From Candidatus Phosphoribacter hodrii (lineage in GTDB: Bacteria; Actinomycetota; Actinomycetes; Actinomycetales; Dermatophilaceae): 64,000 nucleotides of DNA. This document shows positions 1 through 8,826 of the stretch, piece by piece. Each line of letters opens with the position of its first letter. Position 1 is the first letter of the stretch. The stretch is taken from NCBI GenBank assembly GCA_016707175.1, contig JADJIB010000002.1, positions 124,001 to 188,000 of the forward strand. Direction: 5' to 3'. The translations under genes and the position numbers were made by a program. The notes under the pieces are model-generated. The model saw nothing but the letters and a program-made list of their open reading frames with translations. It had not been told where the DNA came from and searched no databases.

Positions 1-691
1 CCGAGTCGTCGTCGGCGGCGTCGTAGAGCGCCTCCAGGCAGGCCCGCACGGTGTCGGCCTCGGACAGCCCCGGTCGCCAGAGCTTCTTGAGCGATCCGCG
101 GGCGAAGAGCGACCCGGAGCCGATGCTGTGGTGATCACGCTCGGGGTAGCAGCCGCCGGTCACGTCGTAGGAGAAGATCCGCCCGCGCCGCTCGTCGAGG
201 TCGAACCCGGCGAACATCGGCACGACGGTGAGCCCCTGCATGGCCAACCCGAGGTTGCCGCGGATCATCGAGGCCAGCCGGTTGGCCTTGCCTTCGAGGG
301 ACATAATCGTGCCCTCGATCTTCTCGTAATGCTCCAACTCGACCTGATAGAGCTTGACCAGCTCGACGGCGATCCCGGCCGTCCCGGCGATGCCGACAAC
401 GGAGTACTCGTCCGCGGCATACACCTTCTCCATGTCGCGGTTGGCGATGAGGTTGCCCATCGTCGCGCGCCGGTCCCCCGCGACGACCACTCCGCCGGCG
501 AACTCGGCCGCGACGATGGTCGTGCCGTGCGGCGCCTCCAGGGACATCCCGGCGGGCAGGGGACGCCGACCAGGCAACAACTCAGGGGCCACGCCCGCGA
601 CAAACTCGGTGAACGACGCGCTCCCCGGCCTCAGGTATGCCGCTGGGAGACTTCCAGCGCGGCCGTCCGGCGGAGGGGTGCTGCGGTTCAC
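1..691 (-). CDS. prcB: Proteasome beta subunit, C-terminus cut by window edge
   Basis: Catalytic beta subunit of the actinobacterial 20S proteasome, which degrades pupylated proteins in the cytoplasm. The reading starts at a GTG that overlaps the pup stop by four bases (GTGA), so the two genes are translationally coupled. A propeptide of about 55 residues ends in PHG, followed by TTIVA; the first Thr (about residue 56) is the expected N-terminal nucleophile exposed by self-cleavage. Downstream are GDRRAT and MGNLIANRDMEK, typical of PrcB. About 230 codons are visible and the C-terminal end lies to the left of the window. prcA and pafA would be expected next but are not visible. Confidence 0.95.
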   Translation of the reverse strand, partial: MNRSTPPPDGRAGSLPAAYLRPGSASFTEFVAGVAPELLPGRRPLPAGMSLEAPHGTTIVAAEFAGGVVVAGDRRATMGNLIANRDMEKVYAADEYSVVGIAGTAGIAVELVKLYQVELEHYEKIEGTIMSLEGKANRLASMIRGNLGLAMQGLTVVPMFAGFDLDERRGRIFSYDVTGGCYPERDHHSIGSGSLFARGSLKKLWRPGLSEADTVRACLEALYDAADDDS

Positions 692-885
692 TGGCCGCCC
701 TTCTGGACGAAGCTGCGGACGAACTCCTCGGCGTTGACCTCAAGCACCTCGTCGATCTCGTCGAGGACGCTGTCGATGTCGGCGTTGGACACCTGGGTCT
801 GCGCGCCGCCGACGGGAACCTCGGGAGGCGGCGCGTCGGGGTCACCCTCGCGCCGCTGCGGACGGCTCTGCTCCTGGCTGGCCAT
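688..885 (-). CDS. pup: Prokaryotic ubiquitin-like protein Pup
   Basis: Small disordered protein tag of 65 residues that is attached to lysines of target proteins and read by the ARC/Mpa ATPase. The C-terminus ends in GGQ, so Dop must deamidate the last Gln to Glu before ligation. The conserved region NADIDSVLDEIDEVLE precedes it. The ATG at 885 is preceded by GGAGG at good spacing; a longer reading to 939 exists but adds residues not typical of Pup. It lies 56 bases after dop and overlaps prcB by four bases, the usual dop-pup-prcB order. Confidence 0.96.
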   Translation of the reverse strand: MASQEQSRPQRREGDPDAPPPEVPVGGAQTQVSNADIDSVLDEIDEVLEVNAEEFVRSFVQKGGQ

Positions 886-941
886 GGGTCCTCCACCTGC
901 TCGTGCGTCGATGTCGGCCTCGGGGACCGACACTGCCAAAC

Positions 942-2471
942 CTAGTCGCCGGAGCGGATGAGTTCACGCAGCAACGTGGCAACGTCGGGGCTGCGTTCGA
1001 GCACCTCACCGACCTGGGCGCGCGTGCCGCGCAAGGGCTCCAGCATGGGGATGCGTTGCAGCGACGTCTGACCAGGCACCTCGAAGATCACCGAGTCCCA
1101 CGACGCGGAGACGACGTTCGCGGCATACCGGCTCAGGCACTGGCCGCGGAACCACGCCCGGGTGTCCTCCGGCGGGGTGGTGACCGCCGCCTGCGCCTCG
1201 GCCGCGCCGACCAACTCGGTGACCTGACCGGCCGCGCGAAGCTTGGCGAAGACGCTCTTGTTGGGCCGGATGTCACTCCACTGGATGTCGAGGGCGGCCA
1301 GCCGCGGCTCGGTCCAGGCGAGCCCGTCCCGGTCCCGATAGGCCTGCAGCAGACGGAGTTTGGCGACCCAGTCCAGCTCGCGGGCGCAGCTCATCGGGTC
1401 GGAGCCCAGCCGGGTGAGGACGTCGGCCCACAGGGTCATCACCTCGCGCGTGTCAGCGTCACCGCCCAGGGGGTCGCCCGCACGCTCCTGCAGGTATGCC
1501 GCGCACGCGTCGTGGTAGATCCACAACAGTTCCAGCGCGGTGAGTTTGCGGCCGTCGCGCAGCGTGATGAGGGTGCGCAGCGTCGGGTCGTGCGAGATGG
1601 CGTGCAGGGTCGACACCGGGTTGAGGACGGTGAGGTCCCCGGGCATGGCGCGGTCTTCGATGAGCGCCAACACGAGGCTGGTCGTGCCGACCTTGAGCAG
1701 GTTGGCCACGTCGCACTGGTTGGCGTCGCCGATGATGACGTGCAGCCGGCGATAGAGGTCGGCGCTCGCGTGCGGCTCGTCGCGGGTGTTGATGATCGGC
1801 CGCTTGAGCGTGGTCTCCAGGCCGACCTCGGTCTCGAAGAAGTCGGCCCGCTGAGTGAGCTGATAGCCCGCGACCCGCGAGTCCTGCCCGATGCCGACCC
1901 GGCCGGCGCCCGCGATGACCTGCCGCGCCACGAAGAACGGTGTGAGGTGACGGATGATGTCGTGGAAGGGCGTCTCGCGGCGCATGAGGTAGTTCTCGTG
2001 GGTGCCATAGGAAGCGCCCTTGCCGTCGGTGTTGTTCTTGTAGAGCGCCACGGTCGGCCGCGCCGGGTCGGGGTTGAGCAGCCGCGCCGCCTCCTGCATG
2101 ACCAGGTCACCGGCCCGGTCCCAGGCGACAACGGCGCGGGGCGTGGTGACCTCCGGGCCGGAATACTCCGGGTGGGCGTGGTCGACGTAGAACCGCGCCC
2201 CGTTGGTGAGCACGACGTTGGCCATCGTCGGGTCGTCGATGTCGGTCAACTGGCTCGGGTCGGCCCACGCGCGGCCCAACTCCCAGCCGCGCGCGTCGCG
2301 CAGGGGGGCCTCGTCGGCGTAGTCCCACGCGCCTCGCCCCGTGAGCAGCCCCTTGGCCCGCGCATAGGCCGTGACGACCTGGCCGGAGAGCCACATGGGG
2401 TTGGCGGTGGGGTCACCGGGTGCCGCGACGCCGTACTCGGTCTCGACCCCCATGACCCGCTGCACACCCAT
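942..2471 (-). CDS. dop: Pup deamidase/depupylase Dop
   Basis: Deamidates the C-terminal Gln of Pup and also removes Pup from substrates; ATP-binding glutamine-synthetase-like fold. The 509-residue protein opens with GVETEYGV, the family's N-terminal ATP/Mg motif, and carries YVDHAHPEYS, YKNNTDGKGASYG and TRDEPHA, all Dop/PafA hallmarks; length and the GASYG region favour Dop over PafA. It sits directly before pup. A TAGGGT hexamer lies six bases before the ATG, so the transcript is probably leaderless. The usual partner arc is not adjacent but about 4.5 kb away, beyond an inserted block of genes. Confidence 0.95.
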   Translation of the reverse strand: MGVQRVMGVETEYGVAAPGDPTANPMWLSGQVVTAYARAKGLLTGRGAWDYADEAPLRDARGWELGRAWADPSQLTDIDDPTMANVVLTNGARFYVDHAHPEYSGPEVTTPRAVVAWDRAGDLVMQEAARLLNPDPARPTVALYKNNTDGKGASYGTHENYLMRRETPFHDIIRHLTPFFVARQVIAGAGRVGIGQDSRVAGYQLTQRADFFETEVGLETTLKRPIINTRDEPHASADLYRRLHVIIGDANQCDVANLLKVGTTSLVLALIEDRAMPGDLTVLNPVSTLHAISHDPTLRTLITLRDGRKLTALELLWIYHDACAAYLQERAGDPLGGDADTREVMTLWADVLTRLGSDPMSCARELDWVAKLRLLQAYRDRDGLAWTEPRLAALDIQWSDIRPNKSVFAKLRAAGQVTELVGAAEAQAAVTTPPEDTRAWFRGQCLSRYAANVVSASWDSVIFEVPGQTSLQRIPMLEPLRGTRAQVGEVLERSPDVATLLRELIRSGD

Positions 2472-2534
2472 GTCCCCACCCTATGGCGGCTGTCACCTCC
2501 TGCGATCCGGGCCCCGGTGTGGTGACAATGGAGG

Positions 2535-3566
2535 GTGCCTCGTCCCACCGCTCGTCTCGGCCGCGTCCCTCGTCCCCGTATGCCGCTGCGCACGGCGATC
2601 TTCACCGTCGTCCTCGACCGGTTCGGCCGATCGTCGATCCTCGACCTGGACGAGAGCGAGATCGCGACCGCTCGGCAATGGGCGGCGCCGGCCCGCTGGC
2701 CGCACACCTGGGTGACCGGCGGGGTGTCTGGTCGGGTGAGTATCCGAGAGGCTGAGTTCACCGCCCGTGACGGGGTCGAGCGGGCGCTGCGGATCTACGC
2801 CCCCCTCTACTCCCCCGGGCCGCTGCCGATCGTCGCGTTCTTCCACGGCGGCGGCTACGTCCTGGGCAACACCCGGATGTACGACCCGTTGTGTGCCTTC
2901 CTCGCCAAGAGCGTTCCGGCGGTCGTCGTGTCGGTCGACTATCGCCAGGCCCCGGAGCACCGCGCGCCTAAGGCCGTCGAGGACAGCATCGACGGGCTGC
3001 GCTGGGCCTACGAGAACGCCGCGGCGTTCCGCGGCGATCCCGCTCGGATCGCGGTCTGCGGCGACAGCGCAGGCGGCGGGCTAGCCGCGCTGGTGTGCCA
3101 CGCGGCATACGACGAGGGTGGTCCGGCGATCGCGCACCAGTCGCTGCTCTACCCGTCGACCGACGCGACCCAGTCCTTCCCGTCGGCCGCCGAGCACGGC
3201 GGCGCACCCGTCCTGAGCGCCGAGAAGATCCGCGTGTTCACCGACCACTACCTCGGCGACTCCGTGGACCCCGCCGACCCGGGCGTCTCGGCCTACTGGC
3301 GCAAGGACCTGCACGGTATGCCGCCCGCGCTCATCCAGACCGCCGACCTCGACCCCCTGCGCGACGAGGGCCTGGCGTATGCCGAGCGGCTCGCCGATGC
3401 CGGCGTCCCAGTGCGGGCCACCAACTATTTGCGCACCGTCCACGGTTTCATGAGCTTCCCGGGGGCGACGACGATCGGCGAGCAGGCACGGTACGAGCTG
3501 CTCAGCGAGCTTCGCCGCCACCTCAACCCCACTCGGCTTGCCCACCTCGTCCCGGTCGACGTCTGA
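2535..3566 (+). CDS. Alpha/beta hydrolase, HSL-type esterase (copy 1)
   Basis: Probable carboxylesterase or lipase of the hormone-sensitive-lipase family. It has the oxyanion motif HGGG (about residues 104-107), the nucleophile elbow GDSAGG (about 176-181) and the C-terminal His in VHGF (about residue 302); Asp is likely in the DLDPLRDEG stretch. The GTG at 2535 follows GGAGG closely; an ATG at 2580 (MPLRT) aligns with the start of the next gene and is an alternative. The downstream gene is a clear paralogue with the same architecture, so the pair is a tandem duplication. Natural substrate unknown. Confidence 0.85.
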   Translation: MPRPTARLGRVPRPRMPLRTAIFTVVLDRFGRSSILDLDESEIATARQWAAPARWPHTWVTGGVSGRVSIREAEFTARDGVERALRIYAPLYSPGPLPIVAFFHGGGYVLGNTRMYDPLCAFLAKSVPAVVVSVDYRQAPEHRAPKAVEDSIDGLRWAYENAAAFRGDPARIAVCGDSAGGGLAALVCHAAYDEGGPAIAHQSLLYPSTDATQSFPSAAEHGGAPVLSAEKIRVFTDHYLGDSVDPADPGVSAYWRKDLHGMPPALIQTADLDPLRDEGLAYAERLADAGVPVRATNYLRTVHGFMSFPGATTIGEQARYELLSELRRHLNPTRLAHLVPVDV

Positions 3567-3624
3567 CCTCCCTCACGAAGTTGACCGCTGCGCCCGGGGA
3601 GGCGGCTTTGACAGACTGACCCGC

Positions 3625-4608
3625 ATGCCCCGGATGCCATTGCGGACCCGTCTGCTCACCTTCGTCCTCGATCACGGCACTCACCCCAAGATCACCGACT
3701 TGGACGTTCCCGGCATCCAGCACGCGCGCACGCGGGTCGCTCCGCTGCGCCGTCCGTTCACGTGGGTCACGGGGGGTATGCCGCCCGACGTGCAGACGCG
3801 CGATCTGTGGTTCCCCGTCCGCGACGGGTCACAACGCCCGGCCCGGGCCTACCTCCCGTCGACCCCCGGCCCGCATCCGGTCATCGTCTTCTTCCACGGC
3901 GGCGGCTGGGTCCTCGGAAGTACACGGCAGTACGACCCGCTCTGCGGACTTCTCGCCGCGCGGGTCGATGCCCTCGTCCTGAGCATCGACTACCGGATGG
4001 GTCCGGAGCACCACGCTCCCCAGGCTGTCCTCGACTGTGTCGATGCCACTCGCTGGGCCGCCACGGCGGCGGCCGACCTCGGCGGCGACCCGGCCAGGAT
4101 GGCCGTGTGCGGGGACTCCGCGGGAGGGAACCTGGCCGCGCTCGTCTGCCACGCGGCATACGACTCGGGTGGGCCGGCGATCGCGCACCAAGCCCTCATC
4201 TACCCCGCAACCGATATGTCAAAGTACTTCCCGTCGGTGCGGGAGAACGCGAACGCTCCCATGCTCACCGAGGCGAAGATGGATGCCTTCATCGCCCACT
4301 ACGTCGGGCCGGACGGGCTGGACCTGCGTGACCCGCAGATCTCCCCGTACTGGCGTGCCGACCTCACCGGGCTGCCGCCCGCGCTGGTCCAGACGGCCGA
4401 CATCGACCCCATCCGGGACGAGGGACTGGCGTATGCCGCGCGCCTCGCCGACGCCGGCGTGCCCGTGCGAGTGACCAACTATCTGGGCGCGGTGCACGGT
4501 TTTGCGAGCATTCCCGGGGCCACCGTCATCGGCAAGCAGGCCCAACACGAGTTGGTCGTCGAGCTGCGTCGGCACCTGCATCCGGTGACCGTGCCGACGC
4601 TGGACTAG
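3625..4608 (+). CDS. Alpha/beta hydrolase, HSL-type esterase (copy 2)
   Basis: Paralogue of the preceding gene, 327 residues from the ATG at 3625 (MPRMPLRT). It keeps HGGGW, GDSAGGN and AVHGF, so the Ser-Asp-His triad looks intact. The two copies share long blocks (for example the CHAAYDxGGPAIAHQ region and DEGLAYAxRLADAGVPVR) but differ clearly, so the duplication is not recent. A CAGACT hexamer lies seven bases upstream of the ATG, compatible with a leaderless start. It is followed by a PRPP-synthetase homologue after about 30 bases. Confidence 0.85.
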   Translation: MPRMPLRTRLLTFVLDHGTHPKITDLDVPGIQHARTRVAPLRRPFTWVTGGMPPDVQTRDLWFPVRDGSQRPARAYLPSTPGPHPVIVFFHGGGWVLGSTRQYDPLCGLLAARVDALVLSIDYRMGPEHHAPQAVLDCVDATRWAATAAADLGGDPARMAVCGDSAGGNLAALVCHAAYDSGGPAIAHQALIYPATDMSKYFPSVRENANAPMLTEAKMDAFIAHYVGPDGLDLRDPQISPYWRADLTGLPPALVQTADIDPIRDEGLAYAARLADAGVPVRVTNYLGAVHGFASIPGATVIGKQAQHELVVELRRHLHPVTVPTLD

Positions 4609-4638
4609 GGTGTCCTTGCACAGTTCAACCGTTGCAGC

Positions 4639-5658
4639 ATGGGGGTGATTGTGGCCGACGTCGTGGTGTTCACCGGTAACGCACACCCCGCGCTCGCCGA
4701 GCGGATCTGTGACCATTTGGGGGTCAAACTCTCCGGGGTCAACATCAGCCGGTTCTCCAACGACTGTCTGCAGGCCCAGTTGCTGGCCAACTGTCGCCAG
4801 CGTGACGTCTACATCATCCAGCCGCTCGTTCCGCCGACGCAGGAGCACCTCATGGAGCTCCTCCTCATGATTGATGCGGCGCGCGGAGCCTCGGCGGCCT
4901 CGATCACGGCGGTCATGCCCCACTACGCCTATGCCCGCTCGGACAAGAAGGACGCCTCCCGAATCTCCATCGGCGGCCGGTTGGTGGCCGACCTCTTGGC
5001 CACCGCCGGGGTGACTCGCGTGCTGACCATGGCGCTGCATGCGCCGCAGGTCCACGGCTTCTTCTCGGTGCCGGTGGATCACCTGACGGCCATCGGCGTC
5101 CTGGCCGACCACTTCCGTCAGCGCAACCTCAAGGACGCGATCGTCGTCTCCCCCGACCTCGGCAACGCCAAGACGGCCACCCTCTTTGCCCGGCTGCTCA
5201 ACCTGCCGGTCGCAGCGGGCAGCAAGCAGCGGATGGCCGACGACAAGGTCGTCATCGACTCCATCGTCGGCGACGTGTCCGGGCGTCGCGCCATCGTCCT
5301 GGACGACGAGATCGCGACTGGTGGGTCGATCGTCGAGTTGCTCGAGCGGCTCAAGGACTTCGGGTGTCTTGAGGCGTCGGTCGCCTGCACGCATGGGCTT
5401 TTCACCGGCAAGGCGGTCGAGCGGTTGCGCGACCACCCGATGATCACCGAGGTCGTCACGACCGACACCGTGCCGCCGCCGCTGGGCTGGCCGCAGTTGC
5501 AGGTGCGCTCGGTGGCTGAGCTCTTCGCCGAGGCGATCGCCCGCATCCACGCGGGCCGCTCCATCTCGAAGTTGTTCGACGGTGTCGACCCCACCCACGG
5601 GCCGCCGCAGCCGCGCCTCCCCTTCGGTGACATCGCCCCGACCCTGCCGACGCTGTGA
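4639..5658 (+). CDS. Ribose-phosphate pyrophosphokinase family protein
   Basis: Homologue of PRPP synthetase, which makes phosphoribosyl pyrophosphate from ribose-5-phosphate and ATP. The two-lobe phosphoribosyltransferase fold is recognisable: SRFSNDC, the catalytic-lysine flap YARSDKKDASR, the VSPDLGNAKTA region and the PRPP loop VLDDEIATGGS. These differ from the housekeeping Prs forms (RQDRK and VDDMIDTGGT), so this may be a second, divergent enzyme or a related diphosphokinase. The ATG at 4639 is used; GTG at 4651, preceded by GGGGGTG, is an alternative. A TAGGGT at 4607 could be the promoter. The stop overlaps the next start (GTGA). Confidence 0.85.
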   Translation: MGVIVADVVVFTGNAHPALAERICDHLGVKLSGVNISRFSNDCLQAQLLANCRQRDVYIIQPLVPPTQEHLMELLLMIDAARGASAASITAVMPHYAYARSDKKDASRISIGGRLVADLLATAGVTRVLTMALHAPQVHGFFSVPVDHLTAIGVLADHFRQRNLKDAIVVSPDLGNAKTATLFARLLNLPVAAGSKQRMADDKVVIDSIVGDVSGRRAIVLDDEIATGGSIVELLERLKDFGCLEASVACTHGLFTGKAVERLRDHPMITEVVTTDTVPPPLGWPQLQVRSVAELFAEAIARIHAGRSISKLFDGVDPTHGPPQPRLPFGDIAPTLPTL

Positions 5659-6068
5659 GCGAGCAGCCCGGCTCGGCAGGCGGCGGTCGCGGGTCAGTCG
5701 CCTCCGCCCTTCTCGGTATGCCGTGGGCGCCCGTGATCGACGCTCTTCTGGTCATCGTGTTCGCGGCTCTGGGACGCGCGAGCCACGCCGAGCAGAACCC
5801 CGTCGTCGGAGCCCTCGCGACGGCCTGGCCCTTCCTCGTGGGTCTTGGCCTGGGCTGGGGACTGGTTCGCTGGCGGTCGGGACGGTGGCCACTCACGGTC
5901 GGGAACGGCATACCTGTGTGGGCGTCCGCGCTGGTGGTCGGGATGCTGTTGCGGACCGTGACCGGTCAGGGCACCGCGCCGTCCTTCATGCTTGTCGCTG
6001 CCACGGTGCTGGCGTTGTTCCTCCTCGGCTGGCGCTGGGTGGCCGGCCGGGTGGCTCGGCTGCGATGA
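5655..6068 (+). CDS. DUF3054 membrane protein
   Basis: Small integral membrane protein of 137 residues with about four hydrophobic segments (from roughly residues 25, 58, 88 and 112). The FAALGRASH and GNGIPVWASALVVGMLLR regions resemble the actinobacterial DUF3054 family. Function unknown. It overlaps the upstream gene and the downstream GNAT gene by four bases each, so the three are probably co-translated. Confidence 0.75.
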   Translation: MSEQPGSAGGGRGSVASALLGMPWAPVIDALLVIVFAALGRASHAEQNPVVGALATAWPFLVGLGLGWGLVRWRSGRWPLTVGNGIPVWASALVVGMLLRTVTGQGTAPSFMLVAATVLALFLLGWRWVAGRVARLR

Positions 6069-6589
6069 CCGACGTGCTCGTGCGTCCGGCGATCCCCTCG
6101 GACGCGCTGGGAATCGCGGCCATCTACGACGCCGCCGTCCTGCATTCGGTCGCCACCTTCGAGGACACCCCACCGGGGCCAGAGCGCTGGCTGGACAAGC
6201 TCGCGCACTCCGGCATGGGCGACCACGTGGTTGTCGCCGTCGATCCCTCTGCGCCCGACGGCGATGGCGACGTCGAGCACGTCGTCGGCTTCGCCTATTC
6301 GTCCGCGTTCCGGCCGCGCGCGGCATACCGATTCACGCGCGAGTGGTCCGTCTATGTCACCGAAGGCGCCCGCGGCCGCGGCGTCGGCGGTTCCCTGTAT
6401 GCCGCGGTCGAGGCACTCTGCCGAGCCGACGGCATTCGCGTGATCATCGGCGTGGTCGCCCAACCCAACCCGGCCTCCAACGCACTGCATGAACGGCTCG
6501 GCTTCCGCGCTGCCGGGGAGCTCGATGGGGTCGGCTTCAAGTTCGACCGATGGCTGGGGATCCGCTTCTACCAGCGCGACCTGGCCTGA
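6065..6589 (+). CDS. GNAT acetyltransferase, phosphinothricin-acetyltransferase type
   Basis: N-acetyltransferase of 174 residues. The acetyl-CoA loop is seen as GARGRGVGGSLY, the N-terminal part has AIYDAAVLHSVATFED, and the tail has NPASNALHERLGF, all typical of the Pat/YncA subgroup that acetylates small amines such as phosphinothricin or methionine sulfone. The ATG at 6065 overlaps the DUF3054 stop (ATGA). Last gene of the plus-strand block between dop and arc. The substrate cannot be told from sequence. Confidence 0.85.
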   Translation: MTDVLVRPAIPSDALGIAAIYDAAVLHSVATFEDTPPGPERWLDKLAHSGMGDHVVVAVDPSAPDGDGDVEHVVGFAYSSAFRPRAAYRFTREWSVYVTEGARGRGVGGSLYAAVEALCRADGIRVIIGVVAQPNPASNALHERLGFRAAGELDGVGFKFDRWLGIRFYQRDLA

Positions 6590-6628
6590 CGCGCCCAGGC
6601 GATCTGGCTGTCCCGCACGCCTGAGTCC

Positions 6629-6640
6629 TGACCTAGGTCA
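6629..6640. promoter_or_regulatory. 12-base palindrome between convergent genes
   Basis: TGACCTAGGTCA is a perfect palindrome in the 69-base gap between the GNAT gene and the ACBP gene, which converge. It has no loop, so it looks more like a protein-binding site than a terminator. Function not established. Confidence 0.3.
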
Positions 6641-6658
6641 AGATCTGAGGTGCGGTCC

Positions 6659-6913
6659 CTATTCGGCGGCTTGGAGCTCGGCGACCTTGGCGATGTAGTC
6701 AGCCTTCGCCTGCTCGGCCGACGTTCCGGACAGGGCAGCCCACGCGTCGTACTTCGCACGCCCGACGAAGTCGGTGAAGCCAGGGCGCTTGCCCTTGACG
6801 TCGCCGTCGGAGGCCTGCTTGAAGAGCGCGTAGAGGGCCAACTTGACCTGCGGTCCGGGGTCCTTGCTCAGGGTGCCGACGGCCGCCACCGCGTCCTGGA
6901 ATGCATCGCTCAT
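6659..6913 (-). CDS. Acyl-CoA-binding protein (ACBP)
   Basis: Small cytosolic four-helix protein of 84 residues that binds acyl-CoA esters. It shows the family signature: LYALFKQASDGDVKGKRPG followed by KYDAWAALSG, with the conserved Tyr, Lys and Trp positions. The ATG at 6913 (MSDAF) is preceded at seven bases by TAGGGT, supporting a leaderless start; the longer reading adds unrelated residues. ACBP is common in eukaryotes and scattered in bacteria. It lies 48 bases downstream of arc on the same strand. Confidence 0.9.
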   Translation of the reverse strand: MSDAFQDAVAAVGTLSKDPGPQVKLALYALFKQASDGDVKGKRPGFTDFVGRAKYDAWAALSGTSAEQAKADYIAKVAELQAAE

Positions 6914-6961
6914 GGGCTCCACCCTAGGTGCCACGCTGCAGCCCCGCCACGGGGACATCGC

Positions 6962-8722
6962 TTACAGATATTGGCCGGTGTTCTCCACGTTGCTGATCGA
7001 CCGGCCAGGCTCGGTGCCGTCCTTGGTGTTGATGAGGGTGCGGATGTAGACGATCCGCTCCCCCTTCTTGCCCGAGATCCGGGCCCAGTCGTCCGGGTTG
7101 GTCGTGTTGGGCAGGTCTTCGTTCTCCTTGAACTCATCCACACAGGACGAGAGCAGGTGCTCGATCCGCACGCCCTTCTGGCCGGTCGAGAGGAACTCCT
7201 TGATGGCGTTCTTCTTGGCCCGGTCGACGACGTTCTGGATCATCGCGCCGGAGTTGAAGTCCTTGAAGTAGAGGATCTCCTTGTCGCCCCCGGCGTAGGT
7301 GACCTCGAGGAAGCGGTTCTCGTCGCTCTCGGCATACATCCGCTCGACGGCGGTCTGGATCATCGCCTCGACGCAGCGCTCCCGATCGCCACCGTGCTCG
7401 GCGACGTCGTCCTCGTGCAGGGGCAGGTCGACGGTCAGGTACTTGGAGAAGATGTCGCGCGCCGCCTCACGGTCGGGACGCTCGATCTTGATCTTGGCGT
7501 CCAACCGGCCCGGACGCAGGATCGCCGGGTCGATCATGTCCTCGCGGTTGGAGGCACCGATGACGATGACGTTCTCCAGCCGCTCGACGCCGTCGATCTC
7601 CGAGAGCAACTGCGGCACGATCGTCGTCTCGACGTCGCTGGACACGCCCGACCCGCGGGTGCGGAACAGCGAATCCATCTCATCGAAGAACACCACCACG
7701 GGCGTCCCGTCCGAGGCCTTCTCACGAGCCCGCTGGAAGATCAACCGGATGTGCCGCTCAGTCTCCCCGACGTACTTGTTGAGCAGTTCGGGGCCCTTGA
7801 TGTTGAGGAAGTAGCTCTTCTCAACCGGCTTCCCGGTCTTCTCCGCGACCTTGCGGGCCAACGACGCCGCCACGGCCTTGGCGATGAGGGTCTTCCCACA
7901 GCCGGGAGGCCCGTAAAGCAGGACGCCCTTCGGCGGCTTGAGGTGGTGCTCGCGGTAGAGCTCGGGGTGCAGGTAAGGAAGCTCGACGGCGTCACGAATC
8001 GCTTCGATCTGCCCGGCCAGCCCGCCGATGTCCTCGTAGGCGATGTCGGGGACCTCCTCCAGCACGAGGTCCTGAACCTCCGCCTTAGGCACCCGTTCGA
8101 AGACGAAACCCGACCTCGGGTCGATCGTCAGCGCGTCACCGACGCGGATGTGTTCGCCGCGCAGCGTCTCGGCGCGACGGCATACCCGCTCCTCGTCGGC
8201 GTGCGCGACGACCAGGACACGGTCGTCGTCAAGCACTTCCTTGACCAGGACGACCTCGCCGACCTTCTCGTAGCCCTTGACGGCGACGACGTTGAGGGCC
8301 TCGTTGAGCATGACCTCGCGGCCAGGCAGGACCTGCGACTCGATCGCCGCACCGACGGCGACGCGCATCTTGCGACCGGAGGTGAGGATGTCGACGACAC
8401 CGTCTGCGGCCGGCTCGAGGACCAGGCCGTAGGCGTTCGGCGGTTGGGCGAGCCGGTCGACCTCGGCCTTGAGGTTGACGATCTGGCTGCGGGCGTCCTT
8501 GAGGGTGCGCACGAGGCGCTCGTTCTGCGCCGAGAGGGTGGCCATCGAGCTGGCCTGCGCGGCGATCCGGTGTTCGAGCTCGCGGACGCGGGCCGGGTCG
8601 GTGCGCCCTCGGCGGAGCTCGGCCACCTCGGCCTGCAGGTGGGTGATCTCGGCCGCCACTTGGGCGGCAACGGCTTCGGCATGGTCGTCGGTGGCCGGGC
8701 GCGGAGTGGGCTCCTGTGCCAT
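6962..8722 (-). CDS. arc: Proteasome-associated ATPase ARC/Mpa
   Basis: Hexameric AAA unfoldase that recognises Pup through its N-terminal coiled coil and feeds substrates into the 20S proteasome. The 586-residue protein has a coiled coil (about residues 20-75), OB domains, Walker A GPPGCGKT (about 270), Walker B VVFFDEMDSLF (about 340), the arginine-finger region GASNREDMIDPA, and ends in GQYL, whose penultimate Tyr docks into the proteasome. The ATG at 8722 has GGAGG upstream. It follows trmI, as in other actinobacteria, but is separated from dop and pup by an inserted block. Confidence 0.97.
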   Translation of the reverse strand: MAQEPTPRPATDDHAEAVAAQVAAEITHLQAEVAELRRGRTDPARVRELEHRIAAQASSMATLSAQNERLVRTLKDARSQIVNLKAEVDRLAQPPNAYGLVLEPAADGVVDILTSGRKMRVAVGAAIESQVLPGREVMLNEALNVVAVKGYEKVGEVVLVKEVLDDDRVLVVAHADEERVCRRAETLRGEHIRVGDALTIDPRSGFVFERVPKAEVQDLVLEEVPDIAYEDIGGLAGQIEAIRDAVELPYLHPELYREHHLKPPKGVLLYGPPGCGKTLIAKAVAASLARKVAEKTGKPVEKSYFLNIKGPELLNKYVGETERHIRLIFQRAREKASDGTPVVVFFDEMDSLFRTRGSGVSSDVETTIVPQLLSEIDGVERLENVIVIGASNREDMIDPAILRPGRLDAKIKIERPDREAARDIFSKYLTVDLPLHEDDVAEHGGDRERCVEAMIQTAVERMYAESDENRFLEVTYAGGDKEILYFKDFNSGAMIQNVVDRAKKNAIKEFLSTGQKGVRIEHLLSSCVDEFKENEDLPNTTNPDDWARISGKKGERIVYIRTLINTKDGTEPGRSISNVENTGQYL

Positions 8723-8826
8723 GACGCCTCCTGTCCTGGGTTGGGCCGTCGCCGGGGGAACGCGGTCGGTCAGCGGTGCTCTCTTGACACTAACCCCCGA
8801 CTCTTGACATTAACTCCCGCCGGCCC

